A DNA stretch of 64,000 nt. Source: Pseudomonas brassicacearum (GTDB lineage Bacteria > Pseudomonadota > Gammaproteobacteria > Pseudomonadales > Pseudomonadaceae). The notes beneath the pieces were generated by a model, which was not told the DNA's origin, searched no databases, and worked only from the letters and a program-made list of their open reading frames with translations. The stretch lies in the NCBI RefSeq assembly GCF_003732225.1, contig NZ_MOBJ01000005.1, forward strand, positions 1-64,000. The letters are read 5' to 3'. Shown one piece after another: positions 21,162 to 29,140 of this stretch (its first letter is position 1; each line of letters starts with the position of its first letter). The translations under genes were made by a program, and so were the position numbers.

Positions 21162-21876
21162 ATTGCTTAAAGCCTGGTCGTTGGTGGCGCTTGTTTTTCC
21201 ATTCACAGCGCTGGCGCAGGTGCTGGATACCAGCAACCAGCTCATTGTGGTCACTACAAAAAACTGGACTGATGTCCAGGGGACCGCCCAGCGCTATGAG
21301 CGGCATGGGAAAACGTTTCAAAAATACGCAAAGCCGTTTCCGGTGGTTGTAGGCAAAAGCGGAATGGCCTGGGGGCGGGGGGTAAACGCTGTTGACCCGC
21401 TTGAAGGCCCGGTCAAACGTGAAGGCGATGGAAAAGCGCCGGCCGGGATATTCAAACTTGGAACGGCTTTTGGTTACGACAGTACGGCCAACACCAAACT
21501 GCCTTACCTGGCCCTGACACCGACTATCGAGTGCGTGGATGACAGCCACTCCAAACGCTATAACGAGCTTGTCGACGGGGCGACGATAGCCAAGGACTGG
21601 AACAGTTCCGAACGCATGCGTCGCGATGATGACATGTATCGAAAAGGCATCTTTATCGAGCACAACACGCCGGCGTCCCCCGCCTCAGGCTCGTGCATTT
21701 TCTTCCACATCTGGCGTGCCCCCACGTCCCCGACGCTGGGTTGCACAGCCATGGATCAAGCGGATATTTCTCGCTTGTTCAGCTGGCTGGATCCTCGCCA
21801 GACACCTCTGCTGGTTCAGATGCCTGAAGCGCAATACGAGCACTTTCGCGCAAGCTGGGGCCTTCCCGAACTTTGA
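21154..21876 (+). CDS. L,D-transpeptidase family (YkuD-fold) periplasmic protein
   Basis: 240 residues with a signal peptide (KAWSLVALVFPFTALAQ, cleavage near residue 22). The C-terminal half has SGSCIFFHIWRAPTSPTLGC followed by TAM. This is the His-x(n)-S-x-G-C active-site pattern of YkuD/ErfK L,D-transpeptidases. Such enzymes make 3-3 cross-links or attach proteins to peptidoglycan. Others are amidase-like. It is translationally coupled to the preceding dipeptidase gene, suggesting a paired role in stem-peptide trimming and exchange (inference). Confidence 0.8.
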   Translation: MNRLLKAWSLVALVFPFTALAQVLDTSNQLIVVTTKNWTDVQGTAQRYERHGKTFQKYAKPFPVVVGKSGMAWGRGVNAVDPLEGPVKREGDGKAPAGIFKLGTAFGYDSTANTKLPYLALTPTIECVDDSHSKRYNELVDGATIAKDWNSSERMRRDDDMYRKGIFIEHNTPASPASGSCIFFHIWRAPTSPTLGCTAMDQADISRLFSWLDPRQTPLLVQMPEAQYEHFRASWGLPEL

Positions 21877-21966
21877 TCCCGTTGCCCGGCCCAAGTGCCT
21901 CTGTTCGGGACGCTAGGAGCCTGCGACGGACATTCGGGAAGGTGGTTGCTCAAGGTGCGCGCAGAT

Positions 21967-22311
21967 TCAGGCAAACACGAAATACTTGCGCACCGTTTCT
22001 ACAACCTCCCAAGTTCCTTTCATGCCAGGCTCTACGATAAATATGTCGCCTGCCTTCAAATGAATAGGTTCCTTACCCTCAGGAGTAATAATGCAGTATC
22101 CCTCGCGGAAATCGCAGTATTCCCACTTCACATACTCCACGTACCATTTCCCCGGCGTGCAGATCCAGGTGCCCATGATCTTGCTGCCATCTTCGCTGGT
22201 GTAGGCGTTGAGGTTGACGGTGTGCGGATCACCTTCGAGCTTTTCCCATTTGCAGGCATCAAGCACCGGCAGCGGGTGGGTATCGCGAAGAACGGTAATG
22301 GGTTTGGACAT
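21967..22311 (-). CDS. Cupin-domain protein (EutQ/DUF861-like)
   Basis: 114 residues forming a single small beta-barrel. Residues such as KWYVEYVKWEYCDFREGYC and the later KAGDIFIVEPGMKGTWEV match the cupin_3 pattern seen in (S)-ureidoglycine aminohydrolase-like and EutQ-like proteins. No substrate is evident. I start at ATG 22311, which has GGAG upstream, instead of an ATG 36 nt further out. It is a separate minus-strand gene, 104 nt from the MerR stop. Confidence 0.72.
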   Translation of the reverse strand: MSKPITVLRDTHPLPVLDACKWEKLEGDPHTVNLNAYTSEDGSKIMGTWICTPGKWYVEYVKWEYCDFREGYCIITPEGKEPIHLKAGDIFIVEPGMKGTWEVVETVRKYFVFA

Positions 22312-22415
22312 GCTGACTCCGAGCGTTAGGCAGGACTGAAGTCGCACCCTATAGCGCCCGGCACGGTGTCAGTTGTCTGTGCTCGACACTCAGCTATCCA
22401 GAAACGCGCTTTCGA

Positions 22416-22787
22416 TCAAACCCGCTCAAGCGGACAGTCGGATTGAGCCTGCTTGAGGCTGGCTTCGAATTCAGTCAATTGCACGTATTGGCGGGTCAAC
22501 ACTGCGATTTTGTCCGTCAGTTCCTGTTTTTTATCGGCAATCGCCTGGTGCGCCAGATGCCAGGGCAGTGCCTGTCCACGGTAGCCCTCAAGCATTGCCT
22601 GCAATTCCTTGAGCTTGAACCCCAGTTGCTGAGCACATTTGATGAAGGTCAACAGCTCGACGCTCTGTTGGTCATAGAGGCGGTATTTTCCCTGGCGTTG
22701 CGCGGGCGGCAGGAGGCCGATGTCCTCGTAGTGGCGAATGCTCTTGATGGTTGTGCCCGACAGTTGCGCGGTTTTGCCGATGAACAT
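22416..22787 (-). CDS. MerR-family transcriptional regulator
   Basis: 123 residues. The N-terminal winged HTH has the MerR signature TIKSIRHYEDIGLLPPAQR followed by KYRLYD, then a dimerising coiled helix. The C-terminal ~15 residues hold a single Cys (QSDCPLERV), so it is not a typical two-cysteine metal sensor like CueR or ZntR. It lies 53 nt downstream of the oxidoreductase gene on the same strand and probably regulates it in response to redox-active or organic compounds (inference). Confidence 0.85.
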   Translation of the reverse strand: MFIGKTAQLSGTTIKSIRHYEDIGLLPPAQRQGKYRLYDQQSVELLTFIKCAQQLGFKLKELQAMLEGYRGQALPWHLAHQAIADKKQELTDKIAVLTRQYVQLTEFEASLKQAQSDCPLERV

Positions 22788-22840
22788 GAAAAATCCCTTT
22801 CGTAAGTGCTCCTGATGACGCGTGCGATTATCCGCGAGAC

Positions 22841-23416
22841 TCAGCCACTACCGATAGCCTGCGCTTGCATGAGCCAGAGTTCCCTTTGATGCTCACTCGA
22901 GCCCAGGACCGGGCCGAAGGTCAGAGTGTTGAGTGGCGTGATGCCACAGAACGCCAGTGTGGTTTTGCGCATCTGGTGCAGCCCGGGCATGCGATAAAAC
23001 CAGCGGTAGTACCAGGGCGGGGTGTCCATGGTCACCAGCAAGTCGGCCGTGCGCCCGTGCAGGAGTTTGTCCGGGAAAGCTTTGCCCGGGCGGTACTTGA
23101 AGGCGAAACCGGGAAGAAGTGTTCGGTCGAGAAATCCCTTGAGTAGTGCGGGAATGGCCCCCCACCAGATCGGATAGACAAACGTCAGGTGTTCGGCCCA
23201 GGTGATATCCGCCTGAGCCTTCAGCAGATCGGCTTCCAGTGGCTGAATCTGTCGATAGCCTTCGCGCAATATCGGGTCGAAACTCAAGGTTCCCAGACGC
23301 AGTTCACGGACCTCATGCCCGGCGGTTTTCGCCGCCTGCACATAGCGGTCGGTGAGGGCGCCGCAGAAACTGTTGCTGGATGGATGGCCGAGAATCACCA
23401 GTATCCGTTTGCTCAT
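22841..23416 (-). CDS. NAD(P)H:quinone oxidoreductase, flavodoxin-like fold
   Basis: 191 residues. KRILVILGHPSSNSFCGAL at the start binds the flavin phosphate. FVYPIWWGAIPALLKGFLDR is the characteristic WW loop of the NQO1/KefF/MdaB family. The enzyme should reduce quinones or nitro and azo compounds by two electrons. I chose ATG 23416, preceded by a purine-rich GGGGACGAAG, since the Rossmann-like strand begins three residues later. It probably forms an operon with the MerR gene and is divergent from kynB. Confidence 0.85.
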   Translation of the reverse strand: MSKRILVILGHPSSNSFCGALTDRYVQAAKTAGHEVRELRLGTLSFDPILREGYRQIQPLEADLLKAQADITWAEHLTFVYPIWWGAIPALLKGFLDRTLLPGFAFKYRPGKAFPDKLLHGRTADLLVTMDTPPWYYRWFYRMPGLHQMRKTTLAFCGITPLNTLTFGPVLGSSEHQRELWLMQAQAIGSG

Positions 23417-23639
23417 CACTTCGTCCCCAGGCAGCAAAACGACAAGGATAAAGTCGGCCCCTTGGGGGAGAGTCAAGCGTCGTTCAGGTGCCTGATTCGC
23501 GCATTGAAATTTCCACCCGCTAAACTTTGGATTCTTGGCATTAAGTGCGAAACATTTGGGCGTTCCCGACGGATTTCGCAAGAATCTTCACAGGCATCAC
23601 TCGTATCATTCCACGCGTGAGTAGGCCGAGAGCTATGCA

Positions 23640-24305
23640 ATGAAAAAAACAATGTCGTGGTGGGATATCAGCCCGCCCTTGAGCACCGCAACACCGACAT
23701 GGCCGGGTGATACGCCGTTTCAGGAGGAGCGCGTCTGGACCTTCGGGCCTGAATGCCCGGTGAATGTCGGCCGCATCACCCTGTCTCCTCACACCGGCGC
23801 GCATGTCGATGCGCCGCTGCATTACAGCGCCGACGGTGCGGCCATCGGCGATGTATCGCTGGATGTCTACATCGGCCCGTGTCGCGTCTTGCATTGTCTG
23901 GACAGCGGTCGGCTGGTTCAGCCCGAGCAACTGGAAGGGCGTCTTGCCGATCTGCCCGAGCGCGTCTTGCTGCGCACTTATCAACAGGTGCCGCTGACGG
24001 CCTGGGATCCGGATTTCACCGCTGTGGCCAAAGAAACCGTCGACTTGCTGTCGAGCCTTGGTGTACGGCTGATCGGTATCGATACACCGTCGCTGGACCC
24101 TCAACAGTCCAAGACCATGGATTCGCACAACGCAGTGGCCCGCCATGGCATGGCGATCCTTGAAGGCATCGTGCTCGATGACGTGCCGGAAGGCGACTAT
24201 GAGCTGATTGCGCTGCCGCTGCGGTTTGCCAACCTGGACGCGAGCCCGGTCAGGGCGATTTTGCGTCCCTTGAACAAACCGCCACTTGAGGAGACTGCTC
24301 AATGA
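23640..24305 (+). CDS. kynB: Arylformamidase (N-formylkynurenine formamidase)
   Basis: 221 residues of the cyclase/KynB family. [14 protein letters not shown] is the metal-binding HxxxH..D signature, with [21 protein letters not shown] at the N-terminus giving the family's P-x-x-PGD. It hydrolyses N-formylkynurenine to kynurenine and formate, step 2 of tryptophan catabolism. Its stop overlaps the kynA start (ATGA), so the order is kynB-kynA. kynU lies 13 kb away beyond an insertion-rich zone. Confidence 0.93.
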   Translation: MKKTMSWWDISPPLSTATPTWPGDTPFQEERVWTFGPECPVNVGRITLSPHTGAHVDAPLHYSADGAAIGDVSLDVYIGPCRVLHCLDSGRLVQPEQLEGRLADLPERVLLRTYQQVPLTAWDPDFTAVAKETVDLLSSLGVRLIGIDTPSLDPQQSKTMDSHNAVARHGMAILEGIVLDDVPEGDYELIALPLRFANLDASPVRAILRPLNKPPLEETAQ

Positions 24306-25186
24306 GCCAATGTCCCTATTCATCATCAAATCAGTCTTCATCAAATCAGCCATCTTCAAACCAGCCGGAAGAGTGGCATAACGCCGAGCTGAATTTTTCC
24401 GACTCCATGAGTTACGGCGATTACCTGGATCTGGGGAAGATTCTCAGTGCTCAGCACCCCTTGTCGCCGGACCATAACGAGATGCTGTTCATCATCCAGC
24501 ATCAGACGTCCGAGTTGTGGATGAAACTGATGCTGCACGAACTCAAGGCCGCTCGCGAACACGTCAGGCTGGGAGAGTTGCCACCGGCGTTCAAGATGCT
24601 GGCGCGGGTGTCGCGGATTTTCGATCAACTGGTGCACGCCTGGACGGTGTTGGCGACCATGACCCCTACCGAATACCACGCGATCCGGCCGTTTCTGGGC
24701 CAGTCATCGGGCTTCCAGTCGTTTCAGTACCGCGAGATCGAATTCATCCTCGGCAACAAGAGTGCAACGCTGTTACGTCCGCATGCACACCGGCCCGAAC
24801 TGTTGGCGGAGCTGGAAAAGGCGATTGCCACGCCGTCGCTGTATGACGAAGCGATTCGGTTGATGGCCGGCGCAGGGTTGGCAATTGATCCACAGCGCTT
24901 CGAGCGCGATCCGGCCAGCCCGACCGCTTATGACGCCTCGGTCGAAGCGGCCTGGCGCGTGGTGTACACCGACCCTTCGCGGTATTGGGATCTCTACCAG
25001 TTGGCGGAGAAACTGATCGACCTGGAGGACTCGTTCCGTCAATGGCGCTTCCGCCATGTCACCACGGTTGAGCGGATCATCGGCTTCCAACCGGGCACCG
25101 GCGGCACTGAAGGTGTCGGCTATCTGCGCAAGATGCTCGATACTGTGCTGTTCCCGGAACTGTGGCGCGTGCGTTCGACCCTCTGA
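24302..25186 (+). CDS. kynA: Tryptophan 2,3-dioxygenase
   Basis: 294 residues, haem-dependent TDO that opens the indole ring of L-tryptophan. Conserved stretches are [31 protein letters not shown] (substrate and haem pocket) and [18 protein letters not shown] near the C-terminus. The first 25 residues carry three tandem SSNQ(S/P) units encoded by three 15-bp direct repeats (about 24321-24365), an extension not typical of TDO that may vary in length between strains. Coupled to kynB by a 4-nt overlap. Confidence 0.95.
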   Translation: MSQCPYSSSNQSSSNQPSSNQPEEWHNAELNFSDSMSYGDYLDLGKILSAQHPLSPDHNEMLFIIQHQTSELWMKLMLHELKAAREHVRLGELPPAFKMLARVSRIFDQLVHAWTVLATMTPTEYHAIRPFLGQSSGFQSFQYREIEFILGNKSATLLRPHAHRPELLAELEKAIATPSLYDEAIRLMAGAGLAIDPQRFERDPASPTAYDASVEAAWRVVYTDPSRYWDLYQLAEKLIDLEDSFRQWRFRHVTTVERIIGFQPGTGGTEGVGYLRKMLDTVLFPELWRVRSTL

Positions 25187-25250
25187 CCCGAAATGCAAAG
25201 GGTCTTCACGGATCATCGTTTCATGATCTGTGCATTTCTCTTCGATCGCC

Positions 25251-25319
25251 GGTCGGTACTGTTATTTCTGACAGTAGCCAAACGCAGTTTTTCAGGATTG
25301 GCTGTTGTGAAATCCAAAG
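25251..25319 (+). repeat. 69-bp direct repeat, copy A
   Basis: About 85% identical to 29059-29127 in the same orientation. Shared core: CTGACAGTAGCCAAACGCAG followed by TTTTTCAG. A short ACTGT...ACAGT hairpin lies inside. Copy B ends 13 nt before the orphan tccC start, so copy A may be a relic of a similar leader, or both may belong to one mobile sequence. Part of the 342-bp gene-free stretch after kynA. Confidence 0.8.
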
Positions 25320-25478
25320 TTTTGGACGTCCCGCTTTCTGATCCTGGGTGATCAGATCTTCAATCATTTCCCAGGACGCATCGTTGAGTTCGTATCGCTT
25401 GGCCATCAGGGGGGGCTGGAGCCTTTGATGGCGGCGATTTTGCCCATTTCGGTGTTTCAAGGGTTTTCGTACAGAGCC
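25316..25478 (-). pseudogene. IS5-family transposase fragment (N-terminus only)
   Basis: From an ATG at 25406 the minus strand reads MAKRYELNDASWEMIEDL followed by a QKAGRP segment. This closely matches the start of IS5-family transposases common in Pseudomonas. After about 30 residues the similarity stops where the 69-bp direct repeat begins, so more than 80% of the gene is missing. Upstream to ~25478 the sequence (GGCTCTGTACGAAAACCC on the minus strand) looks like an IS end and leader. Remnant only; no function. Confidence 0.72.
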
Positions 25479-25481
25479 TGG

Positions 25482-25519
25482 CAGAGCGTGCTTTAAATTC
25501 CGTTTTCTGAGACGACCCC
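25482..25519 (-). mobile_element. Tn21-like 38-bp terminal inverted repeat (left copy)
   Basis: Read on the minus strand from 25519 it begins GGGGTCGTCTCAGAAAACGG and continues AATTTAAAGCACGC. This differs from the remembered Tn21-subgroup terminal repeat at only about four positions. The GGGG (outer) end faces right, toward the LysR gene whose stop is 10 nt away. It pairs in inverted orientation with 28674-28710. Confidence 0.82.
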
Positions 25520-25528
25520 GGGTAACGG

Positions 25529-26413
25529 TCAAATCCGCTGTTGCGCCAACTCTGCTTCAAGCGCCTCAAGGAACACTCTTACCCGCGCAGGTATATACCG
25601 CCGACTAGGCATGACTGCCCAGACGGCCAGTTCTTCCATGGATGCATCCTGCAACTGAACCTCGACCAGCGAGCCGTCCTGCAATTGTTGAATGACATCC
25701 ACATAGGTCAGCATGGCAAGGCCGAGCCCCTGGATCGCTGCTGTTCTTACAGCCTCAACACTGGTGGTCTGCAATCGACCTCGCACGCTCTTGCGTTGCA
25801 GCTTTTTATCAATCACCAGGGGCCAGCGCGGGATGGCCTCCAGAACAATACAGTCATGGGTATCGAGGTCTGCGACTACGCTAGGGCGTCCATGCCTGCT
25901 CAAGTAGCCTGGCGCAGCGAAAATGACGCGGGGGTTGACCGCGATCTTCCACGCGACCAGTTCCGAATCCGCCAAGGGCGCAATGCGCAGGGCCAGGTCG
26001 AGCCCTTGCGCGACAATGTCGACTATGCGGTCGCTTACACTCAGGTCGATCCTGAGTTCAGGATGCTGCGCCAGCAGCCGTGGCAGCAACGCAAGCACGA
26101 TGGACTGGCCCAGGACGCTGGGTGCACTCATGCGCAGTACGCCGGATACCCTGCTCGATGTTTGACTGAGTTCACCCCTGGCATTTTCTTCAGCCTCGCT
26201 CATGGTGCTGGCATAGGGCAGCAGCGCTTCGCCCTCGACGGTCAGTGACACCGACCTTGTCGTGCGGTGGAACAGGCGAACACCCAGTTCTTCCTCCAGT
26301 GCAGCGATACGGCGAGAGACCTGCATGGGGCCCACGTCTAGCTGTCGTGCGGCAGCCGAAAGACTGCCCGTCGAGGTCACGGCGAGAAATATTCGCAGGT
26401 CGGAGATCAACAT
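25529..26413 (-). CDS. LysR-family regulator of the adjacent OYE/MBL genes
   Basis: 294 residues, a standard LysR length. HTH: ISDLRIFLAVTSTGSLSAAA with RQLDVGPMQVSRRIAALEEE. It resembles the AaeR/DhaR-type group that often sits next to oxidoreductases. It is divergent from the ene-reductase gene with 128 bp between starts. I chose ATG 26413 because the HTH starts two residues later. A longer in-frame extension would run into the start of the divergent gene. Its end is 10 nt from a Tn21-like terminal repeat, so it forms the left border of a transposon-bracketed module. Confidence 0.85.
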   Translation of the reverse strand: MLISDLRIFLAVTSTGSLSAAARQLDVGPMQVSRRIAALEEELGVRLFHRTTRSVSLTVEGEALLPYASTMSEAEENARGELSQTSSRVSGVLRMSAPSVLGQSIVLALLPRLLAQHPELRIDLSVSDRIVDIVAQGLDLALRIAPLADSELVAWKIAVNPRVIFAAPGYLSRHGRPSVVADLDTHDCIVLEAIPRWPLVIDKKLQRKSVRGRLQTTSVEAVRTAAIQGLGLAMLTYVDVIQQLQDGSLVEVQLQDASMEELAVWAVMPSRRYIPARVRVFLEALEAELAQQRI

Positions 26414-26541
26414 GATTGTATCGGTATCCGTTAAGGCGTTTTCACGTATCGTGCGCTTGTTCGGCCTCTCTGCCAACGTTAGCCTCTGCCGCACACGATT
26501 TTCCTTGAAATACCAGGTGTACAGGGTGGGGTTAGCAAGAT

Positions 26542-27660
26542 ATGACCGATATGAAGAGCAATATTTTATCAAAGTATGTTATTAAAAATGTGCGGTTGGC
26601 TAACCGCCTCGCTGTTGCCCCGATGACACGTGTGAGTGCGACGGAGGAAGGGCTTCTCACTCAGACCATGCACGACTACTACGTCCGGTTTGCCAAGGGC
26701 GGTTTCGGACTGATCATCACGGAAGGCCTGTACACCGACCAGGCCTTTTCCCAGGGTTACCGATTCCAGCCTGGCCTCACAGACGGGGAGCAGGCGCTGG
26801 CGTGGATCGAGACCACGCAAGTGCTTCAGGCAAACGGCGCAAAAGTGTTCGCGCAACTTATGCATGCCGGCGCGCTCAGTCAGGGCAACAGGTTTCGCGC
26901 CCAGACGGTTGCCCCTTCGGCGGTCCAACCCGTTGGCGAGCAAATGAGCTTCTACTACGGAGAAGGCCGCTACCCTGAACCCCGGGAAATCAGCGAAGCT
27001 GAAGTCGTTGAAGTGATTCAGGGCTTTGTTGAGTCGGCGGTGCGGGCGGTACGCCTCAGCGGTTTCGACGGTATCGAGATCCACGGCTCCAACGGTTATC
27101 TGCTCGACCAGTTCCTGACTGCGCGGACCAATCGGCGCCAGGATCGCTGGGGGGGAGACATCAAGGCACGCGTGGGCTTGCTGGTCGATATCATCAAGGC
27201 GGTGAAAGCGGAGGTCGGCGCTGAAGTGCCGGTGGGTATTCGCATCTCACAAGGCAAAGTGAACGACTTCGCCTATAAATGGCCAGGAGGTGAAGCTGAT
27301 GCACAGGTCATCTTCACCTCGCTCGCCAAGGCCGGTGCCGACTTCATCCACGTGACTGAGCATGAAGCCTGGCAGCCTGCCTTTGTGGGGGGCAATGAGT
27401 CCTTGGTGGCCTTGGCGCGTCGTTTTGCGCCGGGTGTTTCAATCATTGCCAACGGTAGCTTGCACAGCGTTGAACGAGCCAACGGTGTTTTGCAGGACGG
27501 TGCCGACATTGTGGCCCAAGGCAGAGGCGCCCTGAGCAACCCCGACCTGCCACAGGTTTACGCGCACGGAGGCGAGCCAAGGGTATTCGATAGCGCGATC
27601 CTTGGCCCGATAGCCAATATCAAGGCCAGCGAGCTGGCCTTGTTGGGAGAACACGCATGA
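26542..27660 (+). CDS. Old Yellow Enzyme-family NADH:flavin oxidoreductase
   Basis: 372 residues, TIM-barrel FMN enzyme. RLANRLAVAPMTRVSATEEG is the N-terminal FMN-binding segment. GIEIHGSNGYLLDQFL gives the substrate-binding His and Asn pair, followed by TNRRQDRWGG. A FAQLMHAGALSQ loop is also present. Members reduce activated C=C bonds of enones, or nitro compounds and nitrate esters. Its stop overlaps the MBL-fold gene start (ATGA), so the two are coupled. The substrate is unknown. Confidence 0.9.
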   Translation: MTDMKSNILSKYVIKNVRLANRLAVAPMTRVSATEEGLLTQTMHDYYVRFAKGGFGLIITEGLYTDQAFSQGYRFQPGLTDGEQALAWIETTQVLQANGAKVFAQLMHAGALSQGNRFRAQTVAPSAVQPVGEQMSFYYGEGRYPEPREISEAEVVEVIQGFVESAVRAVRLSGFDGIEIHGSNGYLLDQFLTARTNRRQDRWGGDIKARVGLLVDIIKAVKAEVGAEVPVGIRISQGKVNDFAYKWPGGEADAQVIFTSLAKAGADFIHVTEHEAWQPAFVGGNESLVALARRFAPGVSIIANGSLHSVERANGVLQDGADIVAQGRGALSNPDLPQVYAHGGEPRVFDSAILGPIANIKASELALLGEHA

Positions 27661-28652
27661 AGGCCGTGTGGCTGACAGTCGCCAGCCTGCTGATCGCGAT
27701 GGCGGGCGTATCCAAAGTCAGCGCGGCTGTAAAGGCGAACCTGCCGTTTGAAACGGGGTCGTTGCCTGCCCAGTGGGTCAGCGGTGGGCCGAAGTGTGCG
27801 ACGTTCCGTGATGACTTCCAGGTTCATGCCTACAACGACAATTTTTACGTCTTGCGCGAGACGGGGTGTGTGAATTCCGAGAAGCCGTTCCTGTACCTGC
27901 TGTTCGGTAAGGAGCGTGCAATCCTCTTCGACACGGGGGCAGGTAACGATACGGATTCGAGCACCGGTCGTGTCCCGAATGTGGCGGCCGCTGTTGATCA
28001 GGTGATCAATCAATGGCTGGTGAAAAACCACCGCCAGTCTATCCCGCTGGTGGTGGCGCATCTGCACTCCCATGACGACCATGTGTGGGGCGATTTCCAG
28101 TTCGCCAATCGTCCTGCCACCACCCTGGTCAAGCCCAATGATGTCGATGCACTGAAGCGTTTTTTTGGGATTGCCCGGTGGCCGCAAGAAACAGCGACGT
28201 ATGACCTCGGCGGACGTATTCTCGACATTATTCCTGTGCCAGGGCACGACGCGACGAGCATTGCCGTGTATGACCGGCAGACCGCCGTGCTGCTGACCGG
28301 CGATGTGGTGTATCCCGGGCGCATCTACGTCAATGAGCCCGACCCGCAAGTGATGCAGGATAGCCTGCAGCGCCTGGTCGACTTCACCAGCACCCGCCCC
28401 GTCGCTCATGTCTTGGGTTCACACATCGAACAGCGGGGGCCTTATGTCGATTACCCAAGAGGCGAACACTATGCCCCACAGGAGGTGGCGCTGCAGTTGG
28501 GTCGCGCGCACTTGCTGGAGATGCTTGAGGCGACCCGCTTGCGCACTGGCAAACAGATCACGCAGAAAGCCTATCGAGACTTCACGCTTTGTGGCGCTTA
28601 TCCCAAGTGTGAGCCGGTGAATGCAACGGCGGCTGACCACGGGAAACACTGA
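27657..28652 (+). CDS. Secreted metallo-beta-lactamase-fold hydrolase
   Basis: 331 residues with a signal peptide (VWLTVASLLIAMAGVSKVSA, cleavage near residue 23). The MBL zinc motifs are complete: HLHSHDDH (HxHxDH type), then VPGHDATS, LLTGDVVYPG and GSHIEQ. The wider sequence looks like a general MBL-fold esterase or lactonase rather than a class B beta-lactamase. It is coupled to the ene-reductase. A periplasmic hydrolase plus a cytosolic reductase could open and then reduce a lactone or ester, but this is inference. The stop is 21 nt before the right Tn21-like repeat. Confidence 0.85.
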   Translation: MKAVWLTVASLLIAMAGVSKVSAAVKANLPFETGSLPAQWVSGGPKCATFRDDFQVHAYNDNFYVLRETGCVNSEKPFLYLLFGKERAILFDTGAGNDTDSSTGRVPNVAAAVDQVINQWLVKNHRQSIPLVVAHLHSHDDHVWGDFQFANRPATTLVKPNDVDALKRFFGIARWPQETATYDLGGRILDIIPVPGHDATSIAVYDRQTAVLLTGDVVYPGRIYVNEPDPQVMQDSLQRLVDFTSTRPVAHVLGSHIEQRGPYVDYPRGEHYAPQEVALQLGRAHLLEMLEATRLRTGKQITQKAYRDFTLCGAYPKCEPVNATAADHGKH

Positions 28653-28673
28653 TCGCGCGCCAGGTGTCGACAT

Positions 28674-28710
28674 GGGGTCATCTCAGAAACGGAATTTAAA
28701 GCACGCACTG
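28674..28710 (+). mobile_element. Tn21-like terminal inverted repeat (right copy)
   Basis: Begins GGGGTCATCTCAGAAACGGA and continues ATTTAAAGCACGC. It is the inverted counterpart of 25482-25519, with one A lost in the AAAA run. Its GGGG end faces left, toward the MBL-fold gene. Its inner side leads straight into a tnpA remnant, as in Tn21-type transposons where tnpA ends beside the repeat. Confidence 0.82.
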
Positions 28711-28906
28711 CCAGTGGCAGCGCTGGTAGTGGCCCGAATTTCCCCGCACCGACCTTGGTGCGGCTGCGCCACAGGTAGTCGTCGGTCAAGTTGATGTGTG
28801 CCCCGCCCTACGGTGATAGATATTACAACAGCGCGTCGTCAACGCCTTGGCCGTGATTGCGCAAGGCGTTCGCGGCTCGCGCCAGATAGACGGTATTCCA
28901 CAGCGC
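28711..28906 (-). pseudogene. tnpA: Tn3-family transposase (TnpA) C-terminal remnant
   Basis: The minus strand from 28903 reads [20 protein letters not shown], then VDDALL-stop-YLSP-stop-GGAHINLTDDYLWRS, then TKVGAGKFGPLPALPLA. This is the recognisable TnpA end (consensus SPLGWEHINLTGDY...FRPLR). Two in-frame nonsense codons and a Trp-to-Gly change show it is dead. The homology breaks at a run of ten C (28911-28920) preceded by GGGG, probably the junction with unrelated DNA. Confidence 0.82.
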
Positions 28907-28920
28907 GGGGCCCCCCCCCC

Positions 28921-29057
28921 GGCTCAATCGGCGTAGATCGACCATAAATATCCTCAAACCGTTCGATATCGTCCTCACCCAAATAGCTACCCAATTGCAC
29001 TTCGATGATTTCCAGCGGGATCTTGCCGGTGGGGCGTCGACGTTCACAGATGTCCAC
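28921..29057 (-). other. Unidentified coding-like fragment
   Basis: The minus strand can be read as an open frame including [20 protein letters not shown] and [11 protein letters not shown]. The composition is protein-like, but I do not recognise a family. It ends at the poly-C junction with the tnpA remnant and has no ribosome site. It may be the tail of a deleted gene. Together with the remnants on either side it fills the 488-bp gap before tccC. Confidence 0.35.
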
Positions 29058-29058
29058 T

Positions 29059-29127
29059 GGTCGGCACTGTAATTTCTGACAGTAGCCAAACGCAGTTTTT
29101 CAGCATTAGCTGCCGTAAAGCCCAAGG
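29059..29127 (+). repeat. 69-bp direct repeat, copy B (leader of tccC)
   Basis: Same orientation as copy A at 25251-25319, with about ten mismatches. It ends 13 nt before the ATG of the orphan tccC gene and so probably forms part of its leader or promoter region. Confidence 0.8.
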
Positions 29128-29140
29128 GTGATAGCACACC

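Noticed and set aside
24321..24365. A CRISPR-like short tandem repeat.
   Set aside because: The units are contiguous 15-bp repeats without spacers inside the kynA reading frame. No array or cas gene is present.
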